Assembly (NCBI GenBank): GCA_903834285.1
Contig: CAILIO010000221.1
Span: forward strand, 1 to 33,467
Length of the DNA: 33,467 bases
DNA from: an uncultured Sphingomonadales bacterium
GTDB lineage: Bacteria > Pseudomonadota > Alphaproteobacteria > Sphingomonadales > Sphingomonadaceae
Reading direction: 5' to 3'
Under the pieces are notes generated by a model. That model did no database searches, was not told the origin of the DNA, and saw only the letters and a program-made list of their open reading frames with translations. Both the position numbers and the translations under genes were made by a program. This document shows, piece after piece, positions 14,467 through 23,627 of the stretch (positions within the stretch are counted from its first letter, which is position 1; every line of letters starts with the position of its first letter).

Positions 14467-15573
14467 ATGCGGAAACTGCTCCTGGGCTTGGCCCTGGCGT
14501 CAACGGCGCTCGCAACGCCGGCGCTCGCCAAGAAGGATTCCTGGTACGTCGAGGTCGATGCTGGCGCGATGATCGTCGAAAAGACCGATCTGGCGATCGC
14601 TGGTGTTGCGAACGCCGCCACTCTCAAGACTGACAGCGGCTACGATTTCGGCGGGATCGTCGGTTACGATTTCGGCGGCTTCCGCCTCGAGAGCGAAGTC
14701 AGCTATCGCCGCGCTCGTGCGGACCGCATCACTGACAGCGCCGGCAACTCGTATGATCGTGCGTCCAAGACCTTGGGCGGCCGTTCTTCGGCCCTTAGCT
14801 ACATGGTCAATGGCCTGCTCGATTTCGGTAGCGACGATGGCCTTCAGGGCTTCGTCGGCGGCGGTGTCGGTGTTGCCAACGTGAAGTACGTTGTTGCTTC
14901 GCAGGGTTTCGGCGGCACTGATGATTCGGATACCCGGTTCGCCTGGCAGGGCATTGCTGGCGTGCGCACGCCTCTCTCGAAGCACTGGGACGTGGGCCTG
15001 AAGTATCGCTACTTCAGCGTGAGCAACGTGAGCTTCGTCGGTAACACCACGCTGAGCGGCCAAAGCATCAAGGGCCAGTGGCGCTCGCATTCGATCATGG
15101 GCACGCTCGCTTATAACTTCGGTGGCGATAAGCCGGCTCCGATGCCCGAGCCGCCGACTCCCCCGCCGCCCCCGCCGCCCCCGCCGCCTCCGCCGCCTCC
15201 GCCGCCTCCGCCTGCCCCGGTGTGCAACAAGGGTCCGTACATCGTGTTCTTCGACTGGGATAAGTCGAACATCACGCCTGAAGCGGCGACCATCCTCGAC
15301 AACGCCGTCACGGCCTATGGCAACTGCGCCAGCGTGCCGATTATGCTGGCCGGTTACACCGACCGTTCGGGCACGCCGAAGTACAACCTGGGCCTTTCGC
15401 AGCGCCGCAACGACTCGGTCCGCGGTTACCTGACGGCCCACGGCATTCCGGATGGCTCGATCACCAACCAGGCCTTCGGTGAAGCCAACCCGCGCGTTCC
15501 GACCGCCGACGGCGTGCGTGAACTTCAGAACCGCCGCGTGGAAATCACGTACGGTCCGGGTTCGGGCATGTAA
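14467..15573 (+). CDS. OmpA-family outer-membrane protein with polyproline linker
   Basis: The 368-residue product has a signal peptide (LLLGLALASTALATPALA, cleavage near residue 21), an eight-strand-type outer-membrane barrel (about 22-220, with YDFGGIVGYDFGGFRLESEV and LKYRYFSV), a linker with 18 consecutive prolines (residues 232-249) and a C-terminal OmpA peptidoglycan-binding domain (about 258-365: VFFDWDKSNITPEA, LAGYTDRSGTPKYNLGLSQR, LQNRRVEITYG). It ties the outer membrane to the cell wall. ATG 14467 is chosen because AGGGGA stands 7-8 bases upstream, whereas ATG 14461 is too close to it. A strong terminator ends the transcript, so this is a single-gene unit. Confidence 0.95.
   Translation: MRKLLLGLALASTALATPALAKKDSWYVEVDAGAMIVEKTDLAIAGVANAATLKTDSGYDFGGIVGYDFGGFRLESEVSYRRARADRITDSAGNSYDRASKTLGGRSSALSYMVNGLLDFGSDDGLQGFVGGGVGVANVKYVVASQGFGGTDDSDTRFAWQGIAGVRTPLSKHWDVGLKYRYFSVSNVSFVGNTTLSGQSIKGQWRSHSIMGTLAYNFGGDKPAPMPEPPTPPPPPPPPPPPPPPPPPPAPVCNKGPYIVFFDWDKSNITPEAATILDNAVTAYGNCASVPIMLAGYTDRSGTPKYNLGLSQRRNDSVRGYLTAHGIPDGSITNQAFGEANPRVPTADGVRELQNRRVEITYGPGSGM
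15160..15213 (+). repeat. CCG/CCC/CCT microsatellite encoding 18 prolines
   Basis: Fifty-four bases of proline codons run without interruption, arranged as imperfect 9-base units (ccgccgccc, then ccgccgcct). They form the linker between barrel and peptidoglycan-binding domain of the OmpA protein. Such tracts can gain or lose whole codons by replication slippage without breaking the frame, and would slow ribosomes that lack EF-P help. Confidence 0.85.
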
Positions 15574-15599
15574 CCCTCGGCTAGCAGCCGACTGGAATT

Positions 15600-15632
15600 G
15601 GGGGCCGGAGCAATCCGGCCCCCTTTTTCTTT
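15600..15632 (+). terminator. Intrinsic terminator of ompA
   Basis: GGGGGCCGGA (15600-15609), loop GCAA, TCCGGCCCCC (15614-15623) is a perfect 10-bp stem with a stable GNRA-like loop, followed by TTTTTCTTT. It lies 26 bases after the OmpA stop and is the clearest intrinsic terminator in the window. Confidence 0.95.
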
Positions 15633-15668
15633 GCCAACTGCAGGATGGCTCGGCCTCATCCATGCCCA

Positions 15669-15701
15669 GGGGCACTCGTCCCGGTGAGCGACGAGCGCCC
15701 C
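15669..15701 (-). terminator. Candidate stem-loop 3' of the MFS gene
   Basis: CTCGTC (15675-15680) pairs with GACGAG (15690-15695), extended by GGGGC with GCCCC across one mismatch, giving 11 pairs of 12. It lies about 30 bases past the MFS stop on the - strand. No T-run follows in that direction, so it may be a Rho-dependent or processing site and is a weak terminator candidate. Confidence 0.4.
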
Positions 15702-15729
15702 CTTGCGTTGGAGACGCCGCGATAGTCGC

Positions 15730-17289
15730 CTAACGCTCGCGCCGGATCAGATCGCGCCGGCACACCTCGAGCGCAACCAACGCAAAGGGCACCACCACTA
15801 GGATACCGGCGAGCCCGATGCGCAGATTGGCGCCGAACGCGCCGGAGATCTTACCCGCCGCATAAGGCCCGAGCGCCAAGCCGATCATCGTGGCGAAAAG
15901 GAAGAACGCGGCCGTTGCAGTGGCGCGGGTCGTGGCCGGCACGATGTTGACGATCGTTCCTGCCGCCCCACCAAGCGCGCAGCTTGCGAGGAACCACATC
16001 GGAAACACGCAAATGTAGACGACCGTCAACGAATGTGTCGCGAGCATGATGCAGTTGGGCACCAGCGATGTGAGCAAGGCTGCAATCACCACGAGAATTC
16101 GCCGAGAGTGATATCGGTCGCCAGCGAGGCGGTCTCCCAGAGCGCCGCCCGCGATGACCCCCAGCGCCCCGCCGAGCGCCGCCGATCCGCCGACGATCAA
16201 AGCGACAGCACCTGCGCTCGCGCCAAACTCACGGATCACCAGCGATGGTCCGAAGGCCGAATTGGCATAGGTAATCACGCACATGAGGCCATAGCCTAGA
16301 TTGAGGCCGACGACAGACTTCGAGGCCCAGATGACCTGGAAAGCTTCTGGATCGTCGTGGCGCAGGGCAACCGCCCAGGACGCGATCGCATAAGTTCCAA
16401 TGCCCAGCGCAATCCACTGCACAGGATCGCCGATCAGAAACGACAGCGCGGTGCCAAGCCCGGCCAGGCCGGCCGCAATAGCGAGGTTCCCGAAGAGCGC
16501 CTTACGGCCGCGCCGGGCCGCCGCCAGCAGGGTGAAGGGCGGAACGATTGCCGCCAGATCGCGCACGAACGCCGCGAGCGTGGCAGGTTGGGGCGCCGGG
16601 CGCGGTGCGCCATCGGCCGAAGGCGGCTCGAAGCGGCCGCGAAGCGGTTCCCTCAGACTCCGCACCCAGAATGCCAGCCCCAGGCCAGGTAGCCCGACGG
16701 CAAGAAAGGCCGCCTGCCATCCGGCGAGGCCAAAGGGTCGCTCGCCTAGCGGAAAGGCATGGTTCCACCCCCCGGCAATCGCGGTACCAATGTAGAGCGA
16801 AAAGCCGCCGCCGAGGTAAATACCCGAAGAGAAGATCGCTACGGCTGTCGCGCGGCGGTGGGCGGGGAAATAATCAGCCAGGAGCGAATAGGAGCAGGGG
16901 CCGGCGGTCGCTTCGCCCACACCAACACCGATGCGTGACGCGCCCAATTGCAGGAAGCTGCGCGAGAGGCCGGACAGCGCGGTCATCGCTGACCAGACGG
17001 CAAGGCCCGTAGCAAGCACACGGGTGCGCATCGCGCGATCCGCCAGCTTGCCGAGCGGGATGCCGAAGAGCGCGTAGAACACGCCGAACGCGGTGCCATA
17101 GAGGAACCCGAACTGGGCATCCGAGATGCCAAGATCGTGCTTGATATCGACCGCAAGGATCGTCAGCAGCTGCCGATCAACGAAATTGATGATGTAGACT
17201 ATGACGAGGACAAACAGCGCGTACCAACTGTAGCGGTCAACGCCGAACCATTGCTTCGGCTTATCCGTCATCTCCATACTTGGTGCCAT
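15730..17289 (-). CDS. MFS transporter, spinster-like
   Basis: A 519-residue membrane protein with about 12 hydrophobic segments. The N-terminal stretch YIINFVDRQLLTILAVDIKH and the first cytoplasmic loop GIPLGKLADRAMRTRV (MFS motif A) are typical of the spinster-like branch common in sphingomonads. GVGEATAGPCSYSLLADYFP fits motif C-like helix 5. The substrate is not known; related proteins move lipids, aromatic acids or sugars. ATG 17289, 17277 and 17271 are all possible starts; the longest overlaps queC by 29 bp, the shortest by 11. The overlap implies co-transcription with queC. Confidence 0.9.
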   Translation of the reverse strand: MAPSMEMTDKPKQWFGVDRYSWYALFVLVIVYIINFVDRQLLTILAVDIKHDLGISDAQFGFLYGTAFGVFYALFGIPLGKLADRAMRTRVLATGLAVWSAMTALSGLSRSFLQLGASRIGVGVGEATAGPCSYSLLADYFPAHRRATAVAIFSSGIYLGGGFSLYIGTAIAGGWNHAFPLGERPFGLAGWQAAFLAVGLPGLGLAFWVRSLREPLRGRFEPPSADGAPRPAPQPATLAAFVRDLAAIVPPFTLLAAARRGRKALFGNLAIAAGLAGLGTALSFLIGDPVQWIALGIGTYAIASWAVALRHDDPEAFQVIWASKSVVGLNLGYGLMCVITYANSAFGPSLVIREFGASAGAVALIVGGSAALGGALGVIAGGALGDRLAGDRYHSRRILVVIAALLTSLVPNCIMLATHSLTVVYICVFPMWFLASCALGGAAGTIVNIVPATTRATATAAFFLFATMIGLALGPYAAGKISGAFGANLRIGLAGILVVVPFALVALEVCRRDLIRRER

Positions 17290-17965
17290 CCTCTATCCCG
17301 GCTGCATCGAATCCCGCGCGCCGCAGACGGCAGCTGTCGCACACACCGCAGGCTCGTCCGTCGGGCAGCGGGTCGTAGCACGACCAGCTGGCCTCCGGTT
17401 CGAGCCCGAGACGAGCCGCTTCTTGCGCGATTTCGCTTTTCTTGAGGTATTGGAGCGGGGCGTGGACCCGCACGGTGCCGCCCTGATCTCCAAGCTTGGT
17501 GGCGACACGGGCGAGACTTTCGAACCCGCCGATGAATTCCGGTCGGCAATCGGGATAGCCCGAATAATCGAGCGCATTGACCCCGATGAACAAGTCGGAC
17601 GAGCCGGCTGCCTCGGCCCAAGCGAGGGCAAGCGAGAGGAATACGAGATTGCGCGCCGGCACATAAGTGACGGGTATGTCGTCCCCGACACCATCCTTGG
17701 GCACCGCGATATCCGCGGTCAGCGCTGATCCACCGAACTGGCGCAGATCAAGCGGCAGGACCACATGGCGTTCGACACACAGCGCAGAAGCGATGTTTCG
17801 CGCTGCGTCGATCTCGACGCGGTGGCGCTGGTTGTAGTCGATCGTTAGTGCCAAAATCCGAAAACCCTGCTCATGCGCAAGGGCGGCGCAGACCATTGAA
17901 TCGAGCCCCCCGGAAAGCAGGACGACGGCAAGGGGAGATTGCTGAGGAGCGGGTTCTGCGACCAT
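17261..17965 (-). CDS. queC: 7-cyano-7-deazaguanine synthase QueC
   Basis: QueC converts 7-carboxy-7-deazaguanine to preQ0 with ATP and ammonia, a step in queuosine tRNA modification. The 234-residue protein has the PP-loop ATP motif SGGLDS at residues 18-23 and a zinc site formed by Cys196, Cys206, Cys209 and Cys212 (CYDPLPDGRACGVCDSC). Internal family motifs VPARNLVFLSLALAWAE and GVNALDYSGYPDCRPEF are present. Length is normal. The downstream transporter gene overlaps its 3' end. No other queuosine gene is in the window. Confidence 0.97.
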   Translation of the reverse strand: MVAEPAPQQSPLAVVLLSGGLDSMVCAALAHEQGFRILALTIDYNQRHRVEIDAARNIASALCVERHVVLPLDLRQFGGSALTADIAVPKDGVGDDIPVTYVPARNLVFLSLALAWAEAAGSSDLFIGVNALDYSGYPDCRPEFIGGFESLARVATKLGDQGGTVRVHAPLQYLKKSEIAQEAARLGLEPEASWSCYDPLPDGRACGVCDSCRLRRAGFDAAGIEDGTKYGDDG

Positions 17966-18014
17966 GGTGCAGAGCTAAAGGCATGGACCGCCCGTGGCAA
18001 TCCTCAGCGCGCAA

Positions 18015-18461
18015 TCAGGAGGTGCAGGAGCCGACGCGCCGCACTTCGGCGCGGATGTTGAACGGCAACCCTTGCGCGATTCCCTGCGTCTCGAGTTGCA
18101 CAAGTTGCGCGCTCTCGAAACGCACGGACGTCTGCCCATAACCGTTGCCCGGGCATGTGTAATGGACAGTCACTGCGTCAGGCGTATCCTGGACCGTGAA
18201 AGTGCGACAGGTTTCGCGCATGTGCCGGATCTGGATCAGGCGGCGCCCGTTCTCGATGCACAGTCGGCTTCGGCCGCCAGCCAGATCACGATCGCGCACT
18301 TCCCACTGCCCGGGCTGGAGCTGGTCGAGCATCGCCAGCGAAGGGCGCTGCGCGGTCAGGGAAGGTGCCGTGAAGACGAGAAGCGCGGCAAAGCCGCCGC
18401 CGACCCGCCGAAAAAGCGAGTGGGGCGCAACCCGGAAAAAGAGGCGCAGCAGGGGGTCCAT
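18015..18461 (-). CDS. Small exported DUF3617-like protein
   Basis: A 148-residue product with an N-terminal hydrophobic segment (GGFAALLVFTAPSLTAQ, about residues 22-38) that looks like a signal peptide, so it is probably periplasmic. The mature part contains LDQLQPGQWEVRDRD, CIENGRRLIQIRH and paired cysteines (CRTFTVQD, YTCPGNGYG), a pattern like DUF3617 proteins, whose function is unknown. The upstream promoter has a perfect TATAAT. The ribosome site at ATG 18461 is weak, and the N-terminal Arg-rich stretch before the hydrophobic core is longer than usual. The family call is tentative. Confidence 0.75.
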   Translation of the reverse strand: MDPLLRLFFRVAPHSLFRRVGGGFAALLVFTAPSLTAQRPSLAMLDQLQPGQWEVRDRDLAGGRSRLCIENGRRLIQIRHMRETCRTFTVQDTPDAVTVHYTCPGNGYGQTSVRFESAQLVQLETQGIAQGLPFNIRAEVRRVGSCTS

Positions 18462-18514
18462 CGTGCAGGCGCGTCCGAAAGGCGTCCCGGCACCACGCCG
18501 GATCGCAGCTACGC

Positions 18515-18543
18515 ATTATACGCAGAATTCGGCCGCGTTAAAA
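18515..18543 (-). promoter_or_regulatory. Sigma-70-type promoter for the DUF3617-like gene
   Basis: On the - strand a perfect -10 box TATAAT (18520-18515) stands 17 bases after TTTTAA (18543-18538), a weak -35 match. A start of transcription near 18508 would give a leader of roughly 45-50 bases before ATG 18461. The region is AT-rich compared with its surroundings. Confidence 0.6.
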
Positions 18544-18577
18544 TGTTCTTCTTGAGCGATGAACCGAAGAAGTTATT

Positions 18578-19486
18578 TCAATCGAGATCAATCTCGAAGA
18601 CCTTGGAGCAGAACGCGCAATCAACGAGGATCAGTCCGTCCTCGTTGCGCATCTCCTCCCGCTCCGCCGCCCCGAATCGGGAAAGCACCGAACGATAATA
18701 GTCACTGGTGCAGCGACAGCCTTTGACGATCTGCATCCCCGGCTCCACGCGCACTTCCTGCTCCTCGTGGAACAGCCGCCAGAGAAGGGTTTCAAGATCG
18801 AGGCCGGCAGCGACGAGCTCGCGAGCGGAAACCGCACTGCCCATGATGCGCATGTGTTCCCATTCCGGATGATCGAGCTGGACATGAAGCCGCTCGCGGC
18901 CTTCCTCGCCTTCCGGCAAGTGCTGGATCAGCATGCCACCCGCAATGCAGCCATTCGCATCGCTGCGTACGCCCAGCCGGATCAGCGTCGGGATCTGCTC
19001 GGACTGGAGAAAGTAGCTTTCGCAGGCGGCGGCGAGCGTTTCGCCTTCGAGCGGGACGATCCCCTGATAGCGCTGCCCCGTCGCGGCGAGGTCGAAGGTG
19101 ATGGCAAGATAGCCATCACCAAACAACGCCCGCAGCGAAGGACTGGGGCCAAGATCATCAAGACGCGCCCGGTCAAAGCGGGCATAGCCGCGCAGTTCGC
19201 CACCACGGAAATCGCACACCAGCAGATCCACGACGCCGTCCTGCGTCTGGGCCTGCATGGTGAGTTGCCCCTGCTCGTCCTTGAGCAGCGAGCCCAGCAA
19301 TGTTGCCAGCACCAGCGCTTCGGCCAGCAGATGGCGGATCGGTGCCGGATAGGAATGTGCCGCGATCACCTCATCGAGCACAGGGCCAAGGCGGACGATC
19401 CGGCCCCGCGCATTGCGGTCCGGTATGGTGAATGCCAACACCTGATCGAAACCGGTGGCGCCGCTGGAAACGGTGTTGCTGGCCAT
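18578..19486 (-). CDS. hslO: Redox-regulated chaperone Hsp33
   Basis: Hsp33 holds unfolding proteins under oxidative stress; its C-terminal zinc cysteines form disulfides to switch it on. The 302-residue protein ends with the four-Cys zinc site C257-x-C259 (KGCRCTSDYY) and C290-xx-C293 (DCAFCSKVF). The N-terminal domain includes HSYPAPIRHLLAEALVLATLL and SLLKDEQGQLTMQAQTQDG. It begins 2 bp after the argF stop, so it is the last gene of an argD-argF-hslO unit. The pairing with arginine genes is common in this group by recollection, without a known biochemical reason. Confidence 0.96.
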   Translation of the reverse strand: MASNTVSSGATGFDQVLAFTIPDRNARGRIVRLGPVLDEVIAAHSYPAPIRHLLAEALVLATLLGSLLKDEQGQLTMQAQTQDGVVDLLVCDFRGGELRGYARFDRARLDDLGPSPSLRALFGDGYLAITFDLAATGQRYQGIVPLEGETLAAACESYFLQSEQIPTLIRLGVRSDANGCIAGGMLIQHLPEGEEGRERLHVQLDHPEWEHMRIMGSAVSARELVAAGLDLETLLWRLFHEEQEVRVEPGMQIVKGCRCTSDYYRSVLSRFGAAEREEMRNEDGLILVDCAFCSKVFEIDLD

Positions 19487-19488
19487 GG

Positions 19489-20415
19489 TCAGATCTGCCC
19501 GAACGCCCAGCGCAGAATCGCCTTCTGCGCATGGATGCGGTTCTCCGCCTCGTCCCAGACCACCGATTGCGGGCCATCGATGACCGCATCGGTCACTTCC
19601 TCGCCGCGATGGGCGGGGAGGCAGTGGAGCAGTACCGCGTCGGGCTTGGCAAGCGCCATGAGCTCCGTGTTCACCTGAAACGGCGACATGGCCGCCAGCT
19701 TGGCATCGGCATGGGCCTGGCCCATCGAAATCCAGGTGTCGGTCACCACGACGTCTGCTCCGCGCACAGCACTTGCCGCATCGCGAACCACGTCGATGCG
19801 CGCACCGCCGGCACGCGCTGCGGCGATGAAACCGGGATCGCTGTCATAGCCATCGGGAACACCGATTCGGACGTTGAACTTCATCAGCCCCGCCGCCTCG
19901 ACGAACGAGTTGAGCACGTTGTTGCCGTCCCCCAGCCACGCAACTTCGAGGCCGGGCAGCGCCTTGCCGTGTTCGAGCAGGGTCTGCAAATCGGCCATGA
20001 TCTGGCAGGGATGGGAAAGATCAGTCAGCCCGTTGATCACCGGAACGCTGGCGAAATGCGCCAGCTCTTCCAACTTTGCGTGATTATCTGTGCGCAGCAT
20101 GATGGCATCGGCCATCCGGCTAAGCACGCGGGCGGTATCGGCGATGGTCTCGCCGCGCCCGAGCTGCGTGGTCCCTGCATCGAGCACAAGGCCACTGCCG
20201 CCGAGCTGGCGGATCGCGACATCGAACGAGACGCGCGTACGGGTCGAGTTCTTCTCGAACACCATGGCGAGGACATGGCCGGCCAGCGGCGCATCGGCAT
20301 CGTGCTGCCCCTTGGGACGCCCGAGCCGCGCAGCCTTGCGATCCATGGCATCCCCCAGAATGGCGGCGAGCGCATCGCCTCCCGCATCGCCCAGGCTGAG
20401 GAAGTGCCGGGTCAT
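19489..20415 (-). CDS. argF: Ornithine carbamoyltransferase
   Basis: This cytosolic enzyme joins carbamoyl phosphate and ornithine to make citrulline in arginine biosynthesis. The 308-residue protein has the carbamoyl-phosphate motif STRTRVSF (residues 57-64), the [15 protein letters not shown] segment and the ornithine-site [10 protein letters not shown] at 264-273. It overlaps argD by 4 bp (ATGA) and is followed 2 bp later by hslO. Length and motifs are normal. I use argF; a catabolic role is less likely given argD upstream. Confidence 0.97.
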   Translation of the reverse strand: MTRHFLSLGDAGGDALAAILGDAMDRKAARLGRPKGQHDADAPLAGHVLAMVFEKNSTRTRVSFDVAIRQLGGSGLVLDAGTTQLGRGETIADTARVLSRMADAIMLRTDNHAKLEELAHFASVPVINGLTDLSHPCQIMADLQTLLEHGKALPGLEVAWLGDGNNVLNSFVEAAGLMKFNVRIGVPDGYDSDPGFIAAARAGGARIDVVRDAASAVRGADVVVTDTWISMGQAHADAKLAAMSPFQVNTELMALAKPDAVLLHCLPAHRGEEVTDAVIDGPQSVVWDEAENRIHAQKAILRWAFGQI

Positions 20416-21605
20416 GCCGGCACTGCTTCGACCGCATAACTGGCGGTTGCGGCGGAGAGCTTCTCCATGAATTCGTCGATGTGGTTGTCATCGATCACCA
20501 GTGGCGGCAGGACGCGGAAGGTCATGTCGCCCGCAGCGACGGTCAGCAGCTGGTGGTTGTCGCGCATGTGGGCAACGAACGGACGCGGCTCGATCTTCAT
20601 CTTCACGCCGAGCATCAGGCCCCGGCCGCGCACCAGTTCGAACATGTCCGGGTAGTTGCCGATGAACTGCTCGAGCCGCCCGCGCAGGCGTTCGCCCTTT
20701 GCCTTGACCTCGGCAAGGAAGGCGGGCTCGGCGACAACGTCGAGCACCGCCTCTGCGGCTGCCATGCCGAGCGGGTTACCGCCATAGGTGCTTCCATGCG
20801 TGCCAAGGCCCATGCCGCGCGCCGCGCGTTCAGTGGCGAGGCAAGCGCCCAGCGGGAAGCCGCCGCCGATGCCCTTGGCACTCGCCATGATATCGGGAGC
20901 CACGCCATACAGCTCGTAGGCATAGAGATCACCGGTGCGCGCAACGCCGCATTGCACCTCGTCGAAGATCAGCATGAGATCATGCTCGTCGGCCAGCGCG
21001 CGCAGGCCCTGCAGGAATTCAGGCGAGGCATCGCGGATACCGCCCTCGCCTTGGATCGGCTCAACAAGGAAGCCGGCCGTGTGCGGCCCGATCGCTGCCC
21101 GCGCGCCCTCGAGATCGTCGAACTCGACGTAGCGGAAGCCTTCCAGCAACGGCATGAAGCCCTTGTGCATCTTCTCCTGGTTGGACGCGCTGATCGTGGC
21201 CATCGTCCGGCCGTGGAAGGCGTTCTTGAACGTGATCAGCTCAAAGCGCTCGGCGTTGCCGGCATGCTGGTGATAAGCGCGCGCCGTCTTGATCGCGCAC
21301 TCTACAGCCTCGGCGCCCGAGTTGGTGAAGAACACCGTGTCGGCGAAGGTCAGATCGACCAGCCGCTGCGCAAGGTGCTCGCCTTGCGGGCTGCCGTAGA
21401 GGTTGGAGACGTGCATGAGTGTGGCGGCCTGCCGCTGGATCGCGCCAATCAGGTGCTCGTTGCTATGGCCAAGCAGATTGACAGCAATGCCGCTGGCGAA
21501 ATCGAGGTAGCGCGTGCCGTCTTCGCTGATGAGATGGCAGTGCTCTCCGCGCACCGGACGCACGCCGCACCGGGGATAGACGGGCATCAACGGAGTGATC
21601 GACAT
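20412..21605 (-). CDS. argD: Acetylornithine aminotransferase (class III)
   Basis: A PLP enzyme that makes N-acetylornithine from the semialdehyde, and often also serves lysine synthesis. The 397-residue protein shows [62 protein letters not shown] and the PLP-lysine segment [14 protein letters not shown]. The frame runs upstream to 21743, but ATG 21605 ([13 protein letters not shown]) has a good AGGAAGGA site 9 bases before it and matches the usual N terminus. The overlap with argF supports coupled translation. Confidence 0.95.
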   Translation of the reverse strand: MSITPLMPVYPRCGVRPVRGEHCHLISEDGTRYLDFASGIAVNLLGHSNEHLIGAIQRQAATLMHVSNLYGSPQGEHLAQRLVDLTFADTVFFTNSGAEAVECAIKTARAYHQHAGNAERFELITFKNAFHGRTMATISASNQEKMHKGFMPLLEGFRYVEFDDLEGARAAIGPHTAGFLVEPIQGEGGIRDASPEFLQGLRALADEHDLMLIFDEVQCGVARTGDLYAYELYGVAPDIMASAKGIGGGFPLGACLATERAARGMGLGTHGSTYGGNPLGMAAAEAVLDVVAEPAFLAEVKAKGERLRGRLEQFIGNYPDMFELVRGRGLMLGVKMKIEPRPFVAHMRDNHQLLTVAAGDMTFRVLPPLVIDDNHIDEFMEKLSAATASYAVEAVPA

Positions 21606-21664
21606 GACACGGTTCCTTCCTGCTTGGGCTCCCGCTGTACCGGGAGTGTTGTCGTAAACGACAA

Positions 21665-21688
21665 ATGGCGACCCCGGAGGGCCGCCAT
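21665..21688 (-). terminator. Probable terminator between cold-shock gene and argD
   Basis: Read on the - strand, ATGGCG and CGCCAT arms enclose GCCC/GGGT with one mismatch around the loop TCCG, followed by TTTGTCGTTT. It starts 58 bases after the cold-shock protein stop and lies 60 bases before argD. A second 6-bp hairpin (CTCCCG/CGGGAG, 21629-21646) follows in the argD leader. T-richness is moderate, so confidence is limited. Confidence 0.6.
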
Positions 21689-21745
21689 CTGATAGTGTCG
21701 GTGGCACAGTCCCTCGGCCATGCGCCGAAGGGTCAAGCGCCAAGC

Positions 21746-22552
21746 TCAGTCTTGTCGTGGCGTCAGGTTGACCGCCGAGTACTTGCCCCGCCGATCGACT
21801 TCGAGATCGAACTCGAGCTTGTCGCCCTCGTTGAGCTCGCGCATGCCCGAGCGCTCGACCGCGCTGATGTGCACGAAGGCATCCGGCTGGCCATCATCAC
21901 GCGTGATGAACCCGAAGCCCTTCATGGCATTGAAGAACTTGACCGTGCCGGTCGCCTTTTCGCCGGTGAGCTGGCGCTGCGGTGCAGCAGGCTTGGCCGC
22001 GACCGCAATCACGTCACCAACGACCTGCAGGTCGGCCGCCGAAACCTTGCCGCCACGATCGACGAGGTTGAATTCCAGCTGCTGACCTTCGGCCAGACCT
22101 TCGAGGCCCGCACGCTCGACCGCGCTGATGTGGACGAACACGTCTTCACCACCGTCTTCGCGCTGAATGAAGCCAAAACCCTTCTGGGAATTGAAGAACT
22201 TCACGACGCCCTTGCCGGTGCCGACGACCTGTGCCGGCATACCGCCGCCGCCAGCGCCAGCGCCGCCGCGGGGGCCGCCGAAGCCGCCACCACCACCGCT
22301 GCGCGGGCCGCCGCTGAAGCCGCCGCGATCGCCGCCGCCGAAGCCGCCACGATCACCGCCGCCGAAGCCGCCGCGATCACCGCCGCCGAAACCACCGCGA
22401 CCGCCACCGCCGCCGAAACCGCCGCGATCAAATCCGCCGCCGCCGAAACCACCGCCGCCGCCGCCGCCGCCGTACGGGTCGAAGCCGCCCTCGTCACCGA
22501 AACCATCGCGCTTGTCGCGTCCGCGACCCCGCCGCCCTCTGTCAAAACCCAT
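21746..22552 (-). CDS. Cold-shock protein with Gly-rich RGG-like N terminus and two cold-shock domains
   Basis: The 268-residue protein has an N-terminal region of about 110 residues rich in Gly, Arg, Asp and Phe (repeats of GGFGGGDR), then two cold-shock domains. The first begins [20 protein letters not shown] with [12 protein letters not shown], the second [19 protein letters not shown] with [12 protein letters not shown]. Both keep the RNP1 (KGFGFI) and RNP2 (VFVHI/AFVHI) RNA-binding motifs. It is likely an RNA chaperone. ATG 22552 is chosen because the Gly-rich domain starts right after it ([20 protein letters not shown]); the frame continues upstream only across the opposite-strand TerC gene. 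A GAAGG stands about 15 bases upstream, somewhat far. Confidence 0.93.
   Translation of the reverse strand: MGFDRGRRGRGRDKRDGFGDEGGFDPYGGGGGGGGFGGGGFDRGGFGGGGGRGGFGGGDRGGFGGGDRGGFGGGDRGGFSGGPRSGGGGGFGGPRGGAGAGGGGMPAQVVGTGKGVVKFFNSQKGFGFIQREDGGEDVFVHISAVERAGLEGLAEGQQLEFNLVDRGGKVSAADLQVVGDVIAVAAKPAAPQRQLTGEKATGTVKFFNAMKGFGFITRDDGQPDAFVHISAVERSGMRELNEGDKLEFDLEVDRRGKYSAVNLTPRQD
22318..22398 (-). repeat. 24-bp tandem repeats encoding GGFGGGDR
   Basis: At least three 24-base units, with the CGATC landmark at 22327, 22351 and 22375, encode successive copies of the octapeptide GGFGGGDR in the Gly-rich domain of the cold-shock protein. Degenerate units continue on both sides. In-frame copy-number change by slippage or recombination is plausible. 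Confidence 0.85.
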
Positions 22553-22807
22553 AAAAACCAATAAACCTTCGTTCCGCCCCTGCTTTCCTGGGTGCCGTAA
22601 GCCGGACGCGGCTGCCGACGGCACAACAAGGGAAATTCGCGAGACTCTGCTCGCCTGATCCTCTGCATCTAAGACTATAACCAACAAAAGCCTCCAGCGC
22701 GAACGGATTCGTTGCTTGGCTGGACTTGCCGGCACAAGTGTGTGGCCTTTGTACCATGTTCGGGCGGCACTTGCCCTCGGCAGGGGGTTTGGGCAAAGCA
22801 GGCGACC

Positions 22808-23599
22808 ATGCATTTGCTCTCCCTCCTGGCAGACCCTTCGGCATGGGCCGCGCTTGCCACGCTGGTCCTGCTCGAGATCGTGCTTGGCATCGACAATCTG
22901 ATATTCATCGCCATTCTCTCGAACAAGCTTCCGGAGCATCAGCAGAGCAGGGCGCGGCGCATTGGCCTGGTCCTCGCGCTTGGCCTGCGGCTGGGACTGC
23001 TGACGCTGGTCGGCTGGATTGTCACCCTCACCGCGCCGCTGATCGACCTTGGCCTGACCGGCGGTGTGGGCGAGCACGGCGAGCCGCTGTTCGAGACAGC
23101 GCTTTCGGGTCGCGATCTGATCCTGATTGCGGGCGGGCTTTTCCTGCTGTGGAAGGCGACCAAGGAAATCCACCACACGATCGATCCCGAACCGAGCGGC
23201 GAATTGTTGGATCACAAGGGTCATCGCACGGTTGCTGCTGCCAATTTCGGGACCACGATTGCGCAGATCATCGCGCTCGATCTCGTCTTCTCGATCGACT
23301 CGATCCTGACGGCGGTTGGCATGACGGACCAGATCGCGATCATGTTCGCGGCTGTTATCCTGACGGTCGGCCTCATGATGTTCGCGGCCGACCCGCTGGC
23401 CAAGTTCATCGAGAAGAACCCGACACTGGTGATGCTGGCGCTTGCCTTTCTCGTGATGATCGGGCTCGTGCTGCTCGCCGACGGCTTCGGGGTGCATATC
23501 CCCAAGGGCTATATCTATGCGGCGATGGGCTTTTCGGTCTTCGTCGAACTGCTTAATATCATTGGCCGAAACCGGCGTGCGCGCCAGAACAGCGCGTAG
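22808..23599 (+). CDS. TerC family integral membrane protein
   Basis: A 263-residue membrane protein with about seven hydrophobic helices. The two TerC signature segments are clear: [19 protein letters not shown] near residues 18-36 and [15 protein letters not shown] in the second half; the acidic residues in them are thought to bind a metal. Some TerC relatives export manganese or help metal loading of secreted proteins; the tellurite label is historical. ATG 22808 is chosen since earlier residues lack membrane character; the ribosome site (GCAGGCG) is weak. The 255-bp gap upstream must hold divergent promoters for this gene and the cold-shock gene. I saw no recognisable riboswitch in it. 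Confidence 0.93.
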   Translation: MHLLSLLADPSAWAALATLVLLEIVLGIDNLIFIAILSNKLPEHQQSRARRIGLVLALGLRLGLLTLVGWIVTLTAPLIDLGLTGGVGEHGEPLFETALSGRDLILIAGGLFLLWKATKEIHHTIDPEPSGELLDHKGHRTVAAANFGTTIAQIIALDLVFSIDSILTAVGMTDQIAIMFAAVILTVGLMMFAADPLAKFIEKNPTLVMLALAFLVMIGLVLLADGFGVHIPKGYIYAAMGFSVFVELLNIIGRNRRARQNSA

Positions 23600-23627
23600 C
23601 CGGGATCGGCAAGGGAGAGGTTGCCTC

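Noticed and set aside
20481..21692. 403-codon + strand frame opposite argD
   Set aside because: argD is unmistakable on the other strand; the antisense product has no family features.
22318..22398. CRISPR-like array
   Set aside because: The 24-base units are contiguous, with no spacers, and are coding for GGFGGGDR repeats.
22201..22668. Ala-rich frames across the repeat array as separate genes
   Set aside because: They come from reading the 24-base Gly-rich repeats in other frames or strands; only the - strand cold-shock frame gives meaningful domains.
22553..22807. Riboswitch of the manganese (yybP-ykoY) type before terC
   Set aside because: Such a riboswitch is known before some terC-like genes, but I could not find its conserved core in this gap.
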